From Stappia sediminis (GTDB lineage Bacteria > Pseudomonadota > Alphaproteobacteria > Rhizobiales > Stappiaceae), in assembly GCF_009826895.1 (NCBI RefSeq), contig NZ_WUMV01000007.1, forward strand, positions 1-64,000: a DNA stretch of 64,000 bases, written 5' to 3'. Below the pieces are notes generated by a model that saw only the letters and a program-made list of their open reading frames with translations, searched no databases and was not told the origin of the DNA. Below are positions 19,236 to 29,439 of the stretch, in pieces. Position 1 is the first letter of the stretch, and every line of letters starts with the position of its first letter. A program made the position numbers and the translations under genes.

Positions 19236-19721
19236 ATGAGCATCAAGGCGGGAGACCGACTGCCGGACGCAAAGTTCAAGACCATGACGGCCGATGGACC
19301 CTCGGAGATTTCGACCGGTGAAATCTTCGACGGCAAAACGGTTGTGTTGTTCGCGGTTCCCGGTGCATTTACCCCCACCTGCCACCACAACCATCTACCG
19401 GGCTTTCTGGAAAACTTCGACCAGTTCGCGGCTAAGGGCGTCGATACGATCGCCGTTGTCGGGGTCAATGACGTATTCGTCATGAACGCCTGGGCGAAGG
19501 CAAGCGGCGGCGAAGGCAAGATCCTCTATCTCGCCGATGGAAGCGCCGATTTCACGAAAGCTGTGGGAATGGAGCTGGACGCCACCGCGGCGGGGCTCGG
19601 CATCCGCTCGAAGCGTTACGCCATGATCGTCAAGAACGGCATCGTCCAGACGCTGAAAGTGGAGGACGCGCCCGGAAGCGCCAGCGTTTCCGGCGCTGCT
19701 TCGATCCTGGAAGAACTTTGA
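19236..19721 (+). CDS. Peroxiredoxin, Prx5/hybrid type
   Basis: A 161-residue thiol peroxidase of the Prx5 group, which reduces hydrogen peroxide and organic peroxides in the cytoplasm. The peroxidatic cysteine is C49 in PGAFTPTCHHNHLPGF, and the family segments VVGVNDVFVMNAWAK and GIRSKRYAMIVKNG follow. No second (resolving) cysteine is visible, so it probably works as a 1-Cys enzyme with glutathione or glutaredoxin. GGAGG lies seven bases before the ATG. It ends just before a mobile element. Confidence 0.95.
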   Translation: MSIKAGDRLPDAKFKTMTADGPSEISTGEIFDGKTVVLFAVPGAFTPTCHHNHLPGFLENFDQFAAKGVDTIAVVGVNDVFVMNAWAKASGGEGKILYLADGSADFTKAVGMELDATAAGLGIRSKRYAMIVKNGIVQTLKVEDAPGSASVSGAASILEEL

Positions 19722-19760
19722 AGGCCAGGCCTTGAGTTGAAAACAGCGCTATGGCCGGAG

Positions 19761-19780
19761 GGCCCGCTCCACGGCGGGCC
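19761..19780 (+). terminator. Possible terminator after the peroxiredoxin gene
   Basis: A perfect 7-bp stem (GGCCCGC / GCGGGCC) with a 6-base loop lies 40 bases after the stop codon. The following TATCCCTT is a poor T-run, so termination may be weak. Confidence 0.4.
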
Positions 19781-19795
19781 TATCCCTTCCAGACC

Positions 19796-20064
19796 CTAGG
19801 GTCAGGACCTATTAAATTGACGGAAATGGCACCTGAAACGGCAAAGAGATGCTAGGAGAAGGGCGCGGGGCGGGTTGACTACCCGGCCAAGCGCTTCGAC
19901 AAGGCAGGTCGAAGCCGTTTCGGTGTCTGTACAGATATGGCCGATTTGGCCGGCTACTTTGTCGAAAAGCCTTGAAAACCAGACGGTTTCCTGCGTTTTT
20001 GCTCCTCGTATCCAACCAAATTGGCTCATACCATTTTCCTCAATTTAATAGGTCCTGACCCTAG
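19796..20064. mobile_element. MITE-like element (261 bp) with long terminal inverted repeats and CTAG target duplication
   Basis: Perfect inverted repeats of 26 bases including flanks (left 19795-19820, right 20040-20065) begin GGTCAGGACCTATTAAATTG. With two mismatches the similarity continues to about 35 bases. Both ends are bounded by CTAG (19796-19799 and 20061-20064), which fits a 4-bp target duplication such as that made by IS5-group elements (YTAR). The internal 261 bp are too short for a transposase. It therefore looks like a non-autonomous element moved in trans. It sits between the converging peroxiredoxin and SURF1 genes. Confidence 0.8.
19802..20029 (-). CDS. Short ORF filling the MITE-like element, uncertain
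   Basis: A 75-residue reading frame starts (MSQFGWIRGAKTQ) just inside the right repeat and stops inside the left repeat, so it spans almost the whole element. I do not recognise the sequence. It could be a deletion relic of a transposase (start and end fused), a passenger peptide, or chance. No convincing ribosome site was seen. Confidence 0.2.
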   Translation of the reverse strand: MSQFGWIRGAKTQETVWFSRLFDKVAGQIGHICTDTETASTCLVEALGRVVNPPRALLLASLCRFRCHFRQFNRS

Positions 20065-20852
20065 GTATCAGCGGTCTTCATTTGACGGAAACGGCTCCTG
20101 ACAAAAGCGATATAAACTACCAGCAATACCGCGGCGAGGCCGAACCAGGTGCCGGCATATTGCAGGTGGTTGTTGCGGAAGGAAACGATCGTCTCTCCCC
20201 CGCGAGGCAGGGCGTCCGGTTCGGCACTGTCGGCAAAGAGATCGACAGCATAAGGCGCAATATCCGGATTTTCGACGCCGAGCGACCGCGCCATGCGTTC
20301 CGGCTCGCGAACGAACCAGACCTGCTTTTGAAGGTCGGGTTCGTAGGACAGAAAATTCGGGTGTTCGGGCCGCCTTAACAGCCCCTCGATCGTAACCGCT
20401 CCTTCCGGCGGGGCGGAAGACGCGGGCCGTTGTGCTGGCAGCCATCTGTCCTGCGGCACGAAACCGCGGTTCACCATTGCCACCCATCCCTTGTCCGTCA
20501 GGAACGGGTTGAAGACGAAATACCCCGGTCCGGAATAAGGCCCATTCGGCATTGACAGGGAGATGAAATAGTAGAGTTCGCCGGGCAGAAAGCGGCCGGT
20601 GAGCGTGACTGGCGTATAATCCCAACGGTTTTCGTCAAAGGAATGCCAATGGTCGGGCCCTGGTGCCGGAACCGGCTCCCGATCGCGGCGCGCTTTCACG
20701 CTTTCGATAAGGTTTTCCTTCCAGGCCAACCTTTGGACCTGCCAGCTACCGAGCGAAACGAGGATCGCAAACGCGATAGTCGCCGCGATGCTCGGCCACA
20801 GCACCTGCCGCCAGACCGGCCTCTTCGCCTGCCGGATCGTTTCAGTCGTCAA
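20061..20852 (-). CDS. SURF1-family cytochrome oxidase assembly protein
   Basis: A 263-residue inner-membrane protein that helps to insert heme a into cytochrome oxidase. It has one N-terminal helix (about residues 19-38, ending LGSWQVQRLAWKE) and one near the C-terminus (TWFGLAAVLLVVYIAFV), the usual SURF1 hairpin around a periplasmic domain. The start is a TTG: AGGAGG lies exactly six bases upstream of 20852, and this overlaps the DUF983 stop by 11 bases. An ATG at 20891 lacks such a site. The stop codon TAG falls inside the CTAG duplication of the mobile element, so the insertion may have trimmed the native C-terminus. Confidence 0.9.
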   Translation of the reverse strand: MTTETIRQAKRPVWRQVLWPSIAATIAFAILVSLGSWQVQRLAWKENLIESVKARRDREPVPAPGPDHWHSFDENRWDYTPVTLTGRFLPGELYYFISLSMPNGPYSGPGYFVFNPFLTDKGWVAMVNRGFVPQDRWLPAQRPASSAPPEGAVTIEGLLRRPEHPNFLSYEPDLQKQVWFVREPERMARSLGVENPDIAPYAVDLFADSAEPDALPRGGETIVSFRNNHLQYAGTWFGLAAVLLVVYIAFVRSRFRQMKTADT

Positions 20853-21234
20853 TGCGCCCCTCCTGGGCACTGTGCCTGTATTGCTGGGCAATCATCAGAC
20901 CCTTGAGCGGGCGCAGGAGCCCGATGGCCAGAATGACGGTCAGAGGAAGCCAGATGACCATATGCACCCATATCGGCGGCATCAGCGTGAATTCAACAGC
21001 AAGAGCTGCGCCGACGATCAGGAATCCGACGATCATGATGATGAACACCGCCGGGCCGTCGCCGGAGTCCGAAAAACGCATGTCGAGCCCGCAATTCGCG
21101 CAACGCTCGACCGGCGTGATGAAGCCTTTGAAGAGCTTTCCCTGCCCGCACCGAGGGCAGCGCCCTTTCCAGCCGGTTTTCAGTGGATTGAGCGGCGGGT
21201 AGAGAGCCCTGTCTTCCTGACGTTGCTCGGACAT
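20842..21234 (-). CDS. DUF983 family membrane protein
   Basis: A 130-residue protein with an N-terminal zinc ribbon (CPRCGQGKLF ... CANCGLD) followed by two hydrophobic helices (VFIIMIVGFLIVGAAL and MVIWLPLTVILAIGLL). DUF983 genes regularly sit between cytochrome oxidase subunit III and SURF1 in alphaproteobacteria, so a role in oxidase assembly is inferred. The frame is open upstream to 21435, but MSEQRQEDRALYPP at 21234 fits the family start. It overlaps SURF1. Confidence 0.88.
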   Translation of the reverse strand: MSEQRQEDRALYPPLNPLKTGWKGRCPRCGQGKLFKGFITPVERCANCGLDMRFSDSGDGPAVFIIMIVGFLIVGAALAVEFTLMPPIWVHMVIWLPLTVILAIGLLRPLKGLMIAQQYRHSAQEGRIDD

Positions 21235-21328
21235 GGCTAACCTCGTTTCCGCAGTATGGACCTCATCTCGCCTAACAGAAAGGGGCCGCGCATGGCGACC
21301 CCCTGCTGTAAACGCTTCACCCGCCTGG

Positions 21329-22201
21329 TCAGTGCGATACAGGAATCGCGCCGGCGCTTCCCCAGACATAGACGGCTGCGAAGAGGAACAGCCAAACGAC
21401 GTCGACGAAGTGCCAGTACCAGGCCGCGGCTTCAAAGCCGAAGTGCTTTTCAGGCGTGAACTGCCCTATTGCCGCCCGGATCAGGCAGACGATCAGGAAA
21501 ATGGTCCCGACGATGACGTGGAAGCCGTGGAAGCCCGTCGCCATGAAGAATGTCGCGCCGTAGATATTGCCGGAGAACGCGAAGGCCGCATGGGCATATT
21601 CATAGGCCTGGACCATGGTGAAGAGCAGGCCCAGAAGCACGGTGAAGGTGAGGCCCCATTTCAGGCCCTGCCTGTCGTTGTGCAGGAGTGCATGGTGCGC
21701 CCAGGTGACCGTCGTGCCGGACGTCAGCAGGATCAGCGTGTTGAGAAGCGGCAGGTGCCAGGGGTCGAACACCTCGATCCCTTCCGGCGGCCAGATCCCG
21801 CCCGTCGCTTCAAGCCGTCCGACCTGGATCGGCTCGCTTATGAAGAGCGAGGCGTCGAAGAAAGCCCAGAACCACGCGACGAAGAACATTACCTCCGAGG
21901 CGATGAAAAGCAGCATTCCGTAGCGCAGGTGAAGCTGCACGACGGGCGTATGGTCACCCGCCTGCGATTCGTGAATCGTGTCACGCCACCAGCCGAACAT
22001 CGTATAGAGAACGATTATCAGACCGACGAAAAACAGGCCCCAATGCGCCAGGTTTATGCCGAACAGTTCGAAAGGCACTTCCTGGGCATACTTCATCCAG
22101 CCGATCGCGCCGATGGCCATGATGAAGGCGCCGATAGCGCCGATGAACGGCCACGGGCTTGGGTCGACGAGATGGTAGTCGTGGTTCTTGGTATGGGCCA
22201 T
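21329..22201 (-). CDS. ctaE: Cytochrome c oxidase subunit III
   Basis: A 290-residue, seven-helix subunit of the aa3-type oxidase. It matches the family from [19 protein letters not shown] through [16 protein letters not shown] to the C-terminal [13 protein letters not shown] and [12 protein letters not shown] segments. The start at 22201 has a purine-rich GGGGGAAGAG site upstream, and the frame's extension to 22300 has no family similarity. It follows ctaG by 49 bases and precedes DUF983 by 94 bases. Confidence 0.97.
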   Translation of the reverse strand: MAHTKNHDYHLVDPSPWPFIGAIGAFIMAIGAIGWMKYAQEVPFELFGINLAHWGLFFVGLIIVLYTMFGWWRDTIHESQAGDHTPVVQLHLRYGMLLFIASEVMFFVAWFWAFFDASLFISEPIQVGRLEATGGIWPPEGIEVFDPWHLPLLNTLILLTSGTTVTWAHHALLHNDRQGLKWGLTFTVLLGLLFTMVQAYEYAHAAFAFSGNIYGATFFMATGFHGFHVIVGTIFLIVCLIRAAIGQFTPEKHFGFEAAAWYWHFVDVVWLFLFAAVYVWGSAGAIPVSH

Positions 22202-22250
22202 GGGTCTCTTCCCCCGATTGTCCGTGTGGCGGCCGGGCGGCCAGCCGAAG

Positions 22251-22892
22251 TCAAAGCTTGTTGTTGGATGGTTCCCCGTCCGGCCGCGAGGCGACCGCAT
22301 CGTCGGTCTCCTCCGCCGGATAGAACGTGTACGAAAGGGTGATCTCCTTCACGTGGCGAAGGGTATCGTCTTCATCGATCGCAGGATCGATGAAGAACAC
22401 GACAGGCATTTCCACCGATTCACCGGGCTTGAGAGGCTGCTCGGTGAAGCAAAAACAATCTATCTTGTTGAAGTAGGAGCCTGCTTCGAACGGAGTGACG
22501 TTGAATACCGAGGTCCCGACAGTATTTCTATCGCCTTCGTTTTCCGCGCTATAGGCGATCTGGGTCGTTTCACCCACTTTGAGCTTGACGGTCCGTTGAA
22601 GCGGTTTGAACGTCCACGGCAGCTTCGGGTTCACGTTGGCGTCGAAACGCACGGTGATCTCCCGATCGATGATGCGCTCGGACTCTCCTTCGGCGCGCTG
22701 CGTGGTGCCGCCGTAGCCCGTAACCTGGCAGAAGAGCTGATAAAGCGGAACAGCAGCGAACGCCGCGCCCACCATAGACACAAAGACACCGCCCATGACC
22801 ACGGCTACCGCCAGGTTGCGGCGCCGCAAGCCGCTGCCGCCCGTCTCGCGCTGAGCATTCCCGCTGTCGTGCCGTCTGCTTTCCTCGCTCAT
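22251..22892 (-). CDS. ctaG: Cytochrome c oxidase assembly protein CtaG (Cox11 family)
   Basis: A 213-residue copper chaperone that delivers copper to the CuB site of subunit I. It has one N-terminal membrane helix (residues 25-48) and a periplasmic domain with the copper motif CFCFTEQ near residue 153. The [17 protein letters not shown] signature follows the helix. It begins one base after the coxF stop (TGA-C-ATG). Confidence 0.96.
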   Translation of the reverse strand: MSEESRRHDSGNAQRETGGSGLRRRNLAVAVVMGGVFVSMVGAAFAAVPLYQLFCQVTGYGGTTQRAEGESERIIDREITVRFDANVNPKLPWTFKPLQRTVKLKVGETTQIAYSAENEGDRNTVGTSVFNVTPFEAGSYFNKIDCFCFTEQPLKPGESVEMPVVFFIDPAIDEDDTLRHVKEITLSYTFYPAEETDDAVASRPDGEPSNNKL

Positions 22893-22893
22893 G

Positions 22894-23052
22894 TCAAAGC
22901 GGCCTGTTCACAACACCTGGTCCGAGCTTCACGATCGTAACCAGGTAAAAGAGAATAACGAGCGCTCCGATCGCGAGCCCGATCGCGATATTGCGCGCCC
23001 GGCGGCGTTTCTTCTGCTCTTCCGTCAGCCGGATTCCATCTTCCGCCATCAT
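22894..23052 (-). CDS. coxF: CoxF-like small oxidase-assembly protein
   Basis: A 52-residue protein starting [18 protein letters not shown], then one membrane helix (about [18 protein letters not shown]) and [14 protein letters not shown]. Its size, basic N-terminus, single helix and place between ctaB and ctaG match the small CoxF proteins of rhizobial oxidase operons. Its ATG-ATG overlaps the ctaB stop, and its stop lies one base before ctaG, so all three are translationally linked. It is easily missed because of its length. Confidence 0.85.
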   Translation of the reverse strand: MMAEDGIRLTEEQKKRRRARNIAIGLAIGALVILFYLVTIVKLGPGVVNRPL

Positions 23053-23996
23053 GCCAGCCCCGAAACGAATGCCGTCACCAGATGCTCGCCAAGCAGCACG
23101 GCAAACAGCAGGAACAGATAGAGGATGGAAAATGAGAACAGCCGGATAGAAGCCCTGCGCGCCGCATCTCCCTCACGCGTCGTCCAGACACGATAGGCAA
23201 AGATGATGAACGCGACGCCAAGTGCGACCGACACCGCCCCATATGCGAAACCGGCGAAACCCATCAACCAAGGCAGAACCCCGACGGGAGCCAGCGCGAG
23301 AGAGTAGACGAAGATCTGATTTCGAGTGGAATTTTCACCAGCCACCACAGGCATCATGGGCACGTTCGCCGCTTGATAGTCGCCCGATTTGAAGAGCGCA
23401 AGCGCCCAGAAATGTGGTGGCGTCCACATGAAGATGATGAGGAAGAGAACCAGCGACTCCAGACTGACGGAGCCCGTGACCGCCGCCCAGCCGACAACCG
23501 GGGGAAAAGCGCCTGCCGCCCCACCGATGACGATGTTTTGCGGCGTCGAGCGCTTCAGCCACATCGTGTAGATGACGACGTAAAAGAAGATCGTGAAGGC
23601 GAGGAGTGCGGCCGCGAACCAGTTCACCAGCAGCCCGAGAACGAATACCGAAAAGCCGGACAACGTAAGCCCGAAGGCAAGCGCTTCGCTTCCCGTCACG
23701 CGGCCCGCCGGGATCGGCCGGTTTCTGGTGCGTGACATCACACTGTCGATATCCGCGTCGTACCACATGTTGAGCGCGCCGGAAGCGCCCGCGCCGATGG
23801 CGATGCAGAGCAATGCGGTGGCGGCAAGCACCGGATGTATGCCACCCGGCGCGAGCACGATGCCGACAAGCGCTGTGAAGATGACGAGCGACATCACCCG
23901 CGGCTTCAAAAGCGCGAAATAGTCGCTAACCCCGCCGTGTCCGCCGGACCATGCGGTTTCGTCGATCATCTGCCCTTGTGCATCAGCAAGCGACAT
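23049..23996 (-). CDS. ctaB: Protoheme IX farnesyltransferase (heme O synthase)
   Basis: A 315-residue UbiA-superfamily prenyltransferase that adds a farnesyl group to heme b, the first step to heme a for the oxidase. The prenyl-diphosphate motif is [20 protein letters not shown] near residue 90, and a second Asp-rich region is in [20 protein letters not shown]. It has about nine hydrophobic helices. The frame runs open to 24785, but that part only shadows ctaD in another frame; [10 protein letters not shown] at 23996 is the start. Confidence 0.95.
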   Translation of the reverse strand: MSLADAQGQMIDETAWSGGHGGVSDYFALLKPRVMSLVIFTALVGIVLAPGGIHPVLAATALLCIAIGAGASGALNMWYDADIDSVMSRTRNRPIPAGRVTGSEALAFGLTLSGFSVFVLGLLVNWFAAALLAFTIFFYVVIYTMWLKRSTPQNIVIGGAAGAFPPVVGWAAVTGSVSLESLVLFLIIFMWTPPHFWALALFKSGDYQAANVPMMPVVAGENSTRNQIFVYSLALAPVGVLPWLMGFAGFAYGAVSVALGVAFIIFAYRVWTTREGDAARRASIRLFSFSILYLFLLFAVLLGEHLVTAFVSGLA

Positions 23997-24100
23997 GCCG
24001 TAAAATTTCCCAGTCGTTCGGTTTCCGGTGTCGGGCGGCGAGCGGCGCCGGGATCGCAATGCGTACTCCGGCGCCGCCCGTGTTGTTGCGCAACCGCGGC

Positions 24101-25753
<1,653 letters not shown>

Positions 25754-25770
25754 TCAAATCCCGAATTGCG

Positions 25771-26688
25771 TCAGCGGTTGGCGACCGTGATGCCGCCGGC
25801 GCCCTCGGCCTCGGCGGCCTTCGCCGCCTTGCCATCGGCGATCGCCGCGTAAAGTTGCTTGTTCGCCTGCTCGAGGTCGTCCTGTGCGGCTTCGGCCCAA
25901 GCGGCGAACTGCTCTTCCGTGACGACACGAATGGCGATCGGCATGAAGGCGTGGCGGATGCCGCAAAGCTCCGAACACTGTCCATAGTAGATGCCGGTTT
26001 TCTCGGCACGGAACCATGTTTCGTTGAGGCGGCCCGGCACCGCATCCACTTTCACGCCGAACGCTGGCATGGCGAAGGAATGCAGAACGTCCGCGGCCGT
26101 GACCTGAACGCGTACCGTCTTGTTTACCGGAACCACGACCTCGTTGTCGGTCGCGAGCAGGCGCGGCACGGCGGAAACCTGCACGCCATGCTCTTCCGCG
26201 AAAGCCTGGCGGTCCCCGTCTTCCACGAGATAGGCGTCGAACGACAGGCCGTTCATGTTCTCGTCGGTGTACTCGTAACCCCAGTACCACTGATATCCGG
26301 TCGCCTTGACCGTCATGTCGTATTCCGGAATCTCGAGCTGCTTGAACAGGAGCCGGAAGGAGGGAACCGCGATCACGACGAGGATGAGGATCGGCACCAC
26401 CGTCCACACGACCTCCACCAGAGTGTTGTGCGACGTGCGCGACGCCTTCGGATTCGAGCGGTGGTTGAAACGTACGATGCAGGCAATCAGCAGGCCCAGC
26501 ACCAGAAGCGTAATCAAAGTGATGATCACCAGCGTGAAGCTATTGAACCAGCGGATATCCGCCATGACGCCCGTTGCGGCGGGCTGAAGTCCTGTCTGCC
26601 ACGGCAACGGCTCCGATGCGGCCGCCTGCCCGGCGAGGCCCGCGATGCCGGCAGCCCCCGCAATGAGACGTTTGACCAGTTTCGTCAC
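25771..26688 (-). CDS. ctaC: Cytochrome c oxidase subunit II
   Basis: A 305-residue subunit that accepts electrons from cytochrome c through the binuclear CuA centre. It has a signal peptide, two membrane helices (about residues 45-65 and 95-115), and the CuA motif YGQCSELCGIRHAFMP near residue 250 with all ligands. The C-terminus is Ala/Glu-rich. The start is GTG at 26688, with GGGAG seven bases upstream; the frame's longer extension to 26946 has no family features. It is the first gene of the oxidase operon. Confidence 0.96.
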   Translation of the reverse strand: MTKLVKRLIAGAAGIAGLAGQAAASEPLPWQTGLQPAATGVMADIRWFNSFTLVIITLITLLVLGLLIACIVRFNHRSNPKASRTSHNTLVEVVWTVVPILILVVIAVPSFRLLFKQLEIPEYDMTVKATGYQWYWGYEYTDENMNGLSFDAYLVEDGDRQAFAEEHGVQVSAVPRLLATDNEVVVPVNKTVRVQVTAADVLHSFAMPAFGVKVDAVPGRLNETWFRAEKTGIYYGQCSELCGIRHAFMPIAIRVVTEEQFAAWAEAAQDDLEQANKQLYAAIADGKAAKAAEAEGAGGITVANR

Positions 26689-27252
26689 GTCTACGCTCCC
26701 TTCCTGACCCATCGGCCCGACCGGCCTGGTCTGTCGTTCGAATTTGCCACGCCGGATATCGGCCTCCGCCCTGCCCGGGACCGTCTGATCGGACCGTTCG
26801 GCGTGGCCGCAATTTCGCCGCAGTATATTACCCACTCCGGCTGATACCGCACGACCTTGAGCTTGCACAGCGGCGAAACGCCGCATCCGATGCTTGACCA
26901 AGGTCATTTTCGCGCCTGAAAAACCACAAGCCACGAAGAACCGCAACGGTCTATTCGACGCGACGGCCGAAATTCATGTTCATTACGTCCTTTGGACGGA
27001 ATTCTTGCAAAAGACAAGGATAAGCGAGTGCGAGCGGCGTGGCCACCTTGCGTTTTCGCTGCGGGATGCCCTTTCTACCTCCCGGTCAGCGCCGGAAAGT
27101 GCGAATTCGCCTTGAAATAGGCGCTGCGAAGGTCGAAAAAGGCGCATCGATAGTGCACGCTGCCGAATCAAGGGGCGATTAGAGTTACGAACGGCCGAGT
27201 GCGAATCCGCCGGTTTGCACGCGCCGGATGCTTCCACAACGGAGAAGAGCCT
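26689..27252. other. 564-bp divergent intergenic region between ctaC and ialB
   Basis: No gene is supported here; the small frames lack ribosome sites and family similarity. It must hold the promoter of the oxidase operon (minus) and of ialB (plus), but no clear -35/-10 pair was found by eye. An FNR/FixK-like dyad lies at 26894-26907. Confidence 0.6.
26894..26907. promoter_or_regulatory. FNR/FixK-like box upstream of the oxidase operon
   Basis: The sequence TTGACCAAGGTCAT matches the TTGAC-N4-GTCAA form of the Crp/Fnr family box in nine of ten conserved positions. It lies 206 bases upstream of the ctaC GTG. An oxygen-responsive control of the oxidase is plausible, but one site found by eye is weak evidence. 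Confidence 0.35.
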
Positions 27253-27807
27253 GTGCCCTCCAGAAATTCAAGCCCGGTCAAAGCACCGAAAGGCCGTATC
27301 CCGTTAGTCCGCGTTATCGCGAGCGGCCTCGTCGCGCTCTCCGCAATCGTAGGCACGGCCAAGCTTCCCGCCCACGCGCAGGGCGAAGTTCGCGCTGTCC
27401 ACGGCGATTGGCAGATGCGGTGCGACACGCCCCCCGGCTCCCAGGGCGAGCAATGCGCGCTGATCCAGAACGTGACGGCGGAGGACCGGGAGAATGTCGG
27501 CCTGTCCGTTATCGTGTTGAAGACGGCGGATCAGGAGACCCATATCCTGCGGGTTCTTGCACCGCTCGGCGTCCTGCTTCCCTCCGGCCTCGGACTTCGC
27601 GTTGACGATGCGGACATTGGACGGGCAGGCTTCGTGCGCTGCCTGCCGACAGGCTGTATTGCGGAGGTGATCCTGCAAAAGGACCTTGTTGCGAAACTTG
27701 AAGGCGGCGACCTTGCCACATTCATCATCTTTCAGACGCCCGAGGAAGGGATCGGCATCCCGATTTCGCTGAAAGGCTTCAAGGATGGCTTTGCCGCCCT
27801 GCCCTGA
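27253..27807 (+). CDS. Invasion-associated locus B (IalB) family protein
   Basis: A 184-residue exported protein of the IalB family, named after a Bartonella erythrocyte-invasion factor but widespread in non-pathogenic rhizobia. It has a signal peptide ending near AHAQG and a domain with WQMRCDTPPG ... CALIQNV and RCLPTGCIAEV, the two conserved cysteine pairs. The start chosen is GTG at 27253, with GGAG eight bases upstream; the frame extends to 27199. It is transcribed away from the oxidase operon and has a strong terminator behind it. Confidence 0.85.
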   Translation: MPSRNSSPVKAPKGRIPLVRVIASGLVALSAIVGTAKLPAHAQGEVRAVHGDWQMRCDTPPGSQGEQCALIQNVTAEDRENVGLSVIVLKTADQETHILRVLAPLGVLLPSGLGLRVDDADIGRAGFVRCLPTGCIAEVILQKDLVAKLEGGDLATFIIFQTPEEGIGIPISLKGFKDGFAALP

Positions 27808-27833
27808 GGCCTTGTCGCCTCCGGGTGCGCAGG

Positions 27834-27867
27834 AAGGCCGCCGGCACCACCCGCCAGGCGGCCTTTT
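27834..27867 (+). terminator. Rho-independent terminator of ialB
   Basis: A perfect 9-bp stem (AAGGCCGCC / GGCGGCCTT) with a 14-base loop, itself able to form three more pairs, is followed by TTC so that the stem's 3' end gives TTTT. It starts 27 bases after the ialB stop. Confidence 0.75.
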
Positions 27868-28002
27868 CAATGCCTGAACCGCTTCGTCCACCACGTTCGG
27901 GTGGGCAATGCCACCCAACGCCCCTATCTTCAAATGCGTCCACCTGGATGACTTGCGCCGATGGAATGTAAAACAAAGGCGCCTCCTTGCGAGAGAAGTG
28001 AA

Positions 28003-29427
28003 ATGAGCGATTCCGTCCACGACATCCTTGAAAAAAGCGGCCTCAAGGAAGAGACCGCACGTTCGATCACCGCCAATGCGCTCGAAGGTGCGGACGACGG
28101 CGAGCTTTTCCTGGAGTACAAGCAGTCGGAGAGCCTCGTTTTCGACAATGGCCGGCTCAAGGCCGCCAATTTCGATACCAGCCAGGGCTTCGGCCTTCGC
28201 GCGGTCAAGGGCGAGGCGGCCGGCTATGCTCATTCCGGCGATATTTCCGAAGCCGCCCTCAAACGCGCGGCGGAAGCCGTTTCGGCGGTTTCTTCCGGCC
28301 ACAGCGGCAGCTACGCCGCAGCGCCGCAGCGCACGAACGCCCGTCTCTACAGCGATGAAAACCCCCTTGGCTCTCCCGCTTTCGAGGAAAAGCTGCGCCT
28401 GCTTCAGGAAGTCGACGCCTATGCCCGGGCGCGTGATGCGAGGGTGCGCCAGGTCAGCGTATCCCTTGCCGGAAGCTGGCAGGTCGTAGACATCCTGCGC
28501 GCCGACGGACACCGCGTGCGCGACATCCGTCCCCTCGTCCGTTTCAATGTCTCCGTCGTCGCCGGTGACGGCGACCGGCAGGAATCGGGCTCTTACGGCT
28601 TCGGCGGCCGTGCGGGCTATGGCGAATTCATCGCCACCGGTCGCTGGCAGGCCGCGGTGGACGAAGCGCTGCGACAGGCGCTGGTCAATCTGGAAGCGAT
28701 ACCGGCTCCCGCTGGCGCATTCGATGTCGTTCTGGGGGCGGGCTGGCCCGGCATTCTCTTGCATGAGGCGGTCGGCCATGGCCTTGAGGGTGATTTCAAC
28801 CGCAAGAAAACGTCCGCATTCGCGGGGCTGATGGGCGAGCGCGTGGCTTCCAGGGGCGTCACCATCGTCGATGACGGCACCATCGAGGATCGGCGCGGGT
28901 CGCTTACCATCGACGATGAGGGAACGCCGACGAACCGCACGGTTCTCATCGAGGACGGCATCCTGACCGGCTACATGCAGGACAGGCAGAACGCGCGCCT
29001 GATGGGCATGAAGCCAACCGGGAACGGACGCAGACAATCCTTCGCGCATATTCCGATGCCGCGAATGACGAACACCATCATGCTTGCAGGCGAGCATGGA
29101 CCCGATGAGATTCTGGCGAGCGTGAAAGACGGCATCTACGCCGTCTCCTTCGGCGGCGGCCAGGTGGATATTACCTCCGGCAAGTTCGTCTTCTCCTGCA
29201 CGGAAGCCTACAGGATAGAAAACGGCAAGGTCGGCGCGCCGATCAAGGGAGCAATGCTTATCGGCAACGGGCCGGATGCGCTAACCCGCGTGGAAATGAT
29301 CGGCAACGACATGAAGCTCGATCCTGGCATCGGCACCTGCGGCAAGCAAGGTCAGGGCGTCCCCGTCGGCGTCGGCCAGCCGACGCTGCGCATCAACGCC
29401 ATGACTATTGGCGGCACTGCGCTTTAA
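28003..29427 (+). CDS. tldD: Metalloprotease TldD
   Basis: A 474-residue TldD-family zinc peptidase subunit. The active-site motif HEAVGHGLEGDF (HExxxH) is near residue 255. TldD works as a heteromer with TldE/PmbA, trimming unfolded peptides, for example in microcin B17 maturation and CcdA decay in E. coli. The partner gene lies at 38.5-39.8 kb on the opposite strand. The start MSDSVHDILEKSG at 28003 has GAGAAG nearby; the frame extends 14 codons further. The HAD gene follows after 12 bases. Confidence 0.95.
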   Translation: MSDSVHDILEKSGLKEETARSITANALEGADDGELFLEYKQSESLVFDNGRLKAANFDTSQGFGLRAVKGEAAGYAHSGDISEAALKRAAEAVSAVSSGHSGSYAAAPQRTNARLYSDENPLGSPAFEEKLRLLQEVDAYARARDARVRQVSVSLAGSWQVVDILRADGHRVRDIRPLVRFNVSVVAGDGDRQESGSYGFGGRAGYGEFIATGRWQAAVDEALRQALVNLEAIPAPAGAFDVVLGAGWPGILLHEAVGHGLEGDFNRKKTSAFAGLMGERVASRGVTIVDDGTIEDRRGSLTIDDEGTPTNRTVLIEDGILTGYMQDRQNARLMGMKPTGNGRRQSFAHIPMPRMTNTIMLAGEHGPDEILASVKDGIYAVSFGGGQVDITSGKFVFSCTEAYRIENGKVGAPIKGAMLIGNGPDALTRVEMIGNDMKLDPGIGTCGKQGQGVPVGVGQPTLRINAMTIGGTAL

Positions 29428-29439
29428 GGGATAGTGGCG

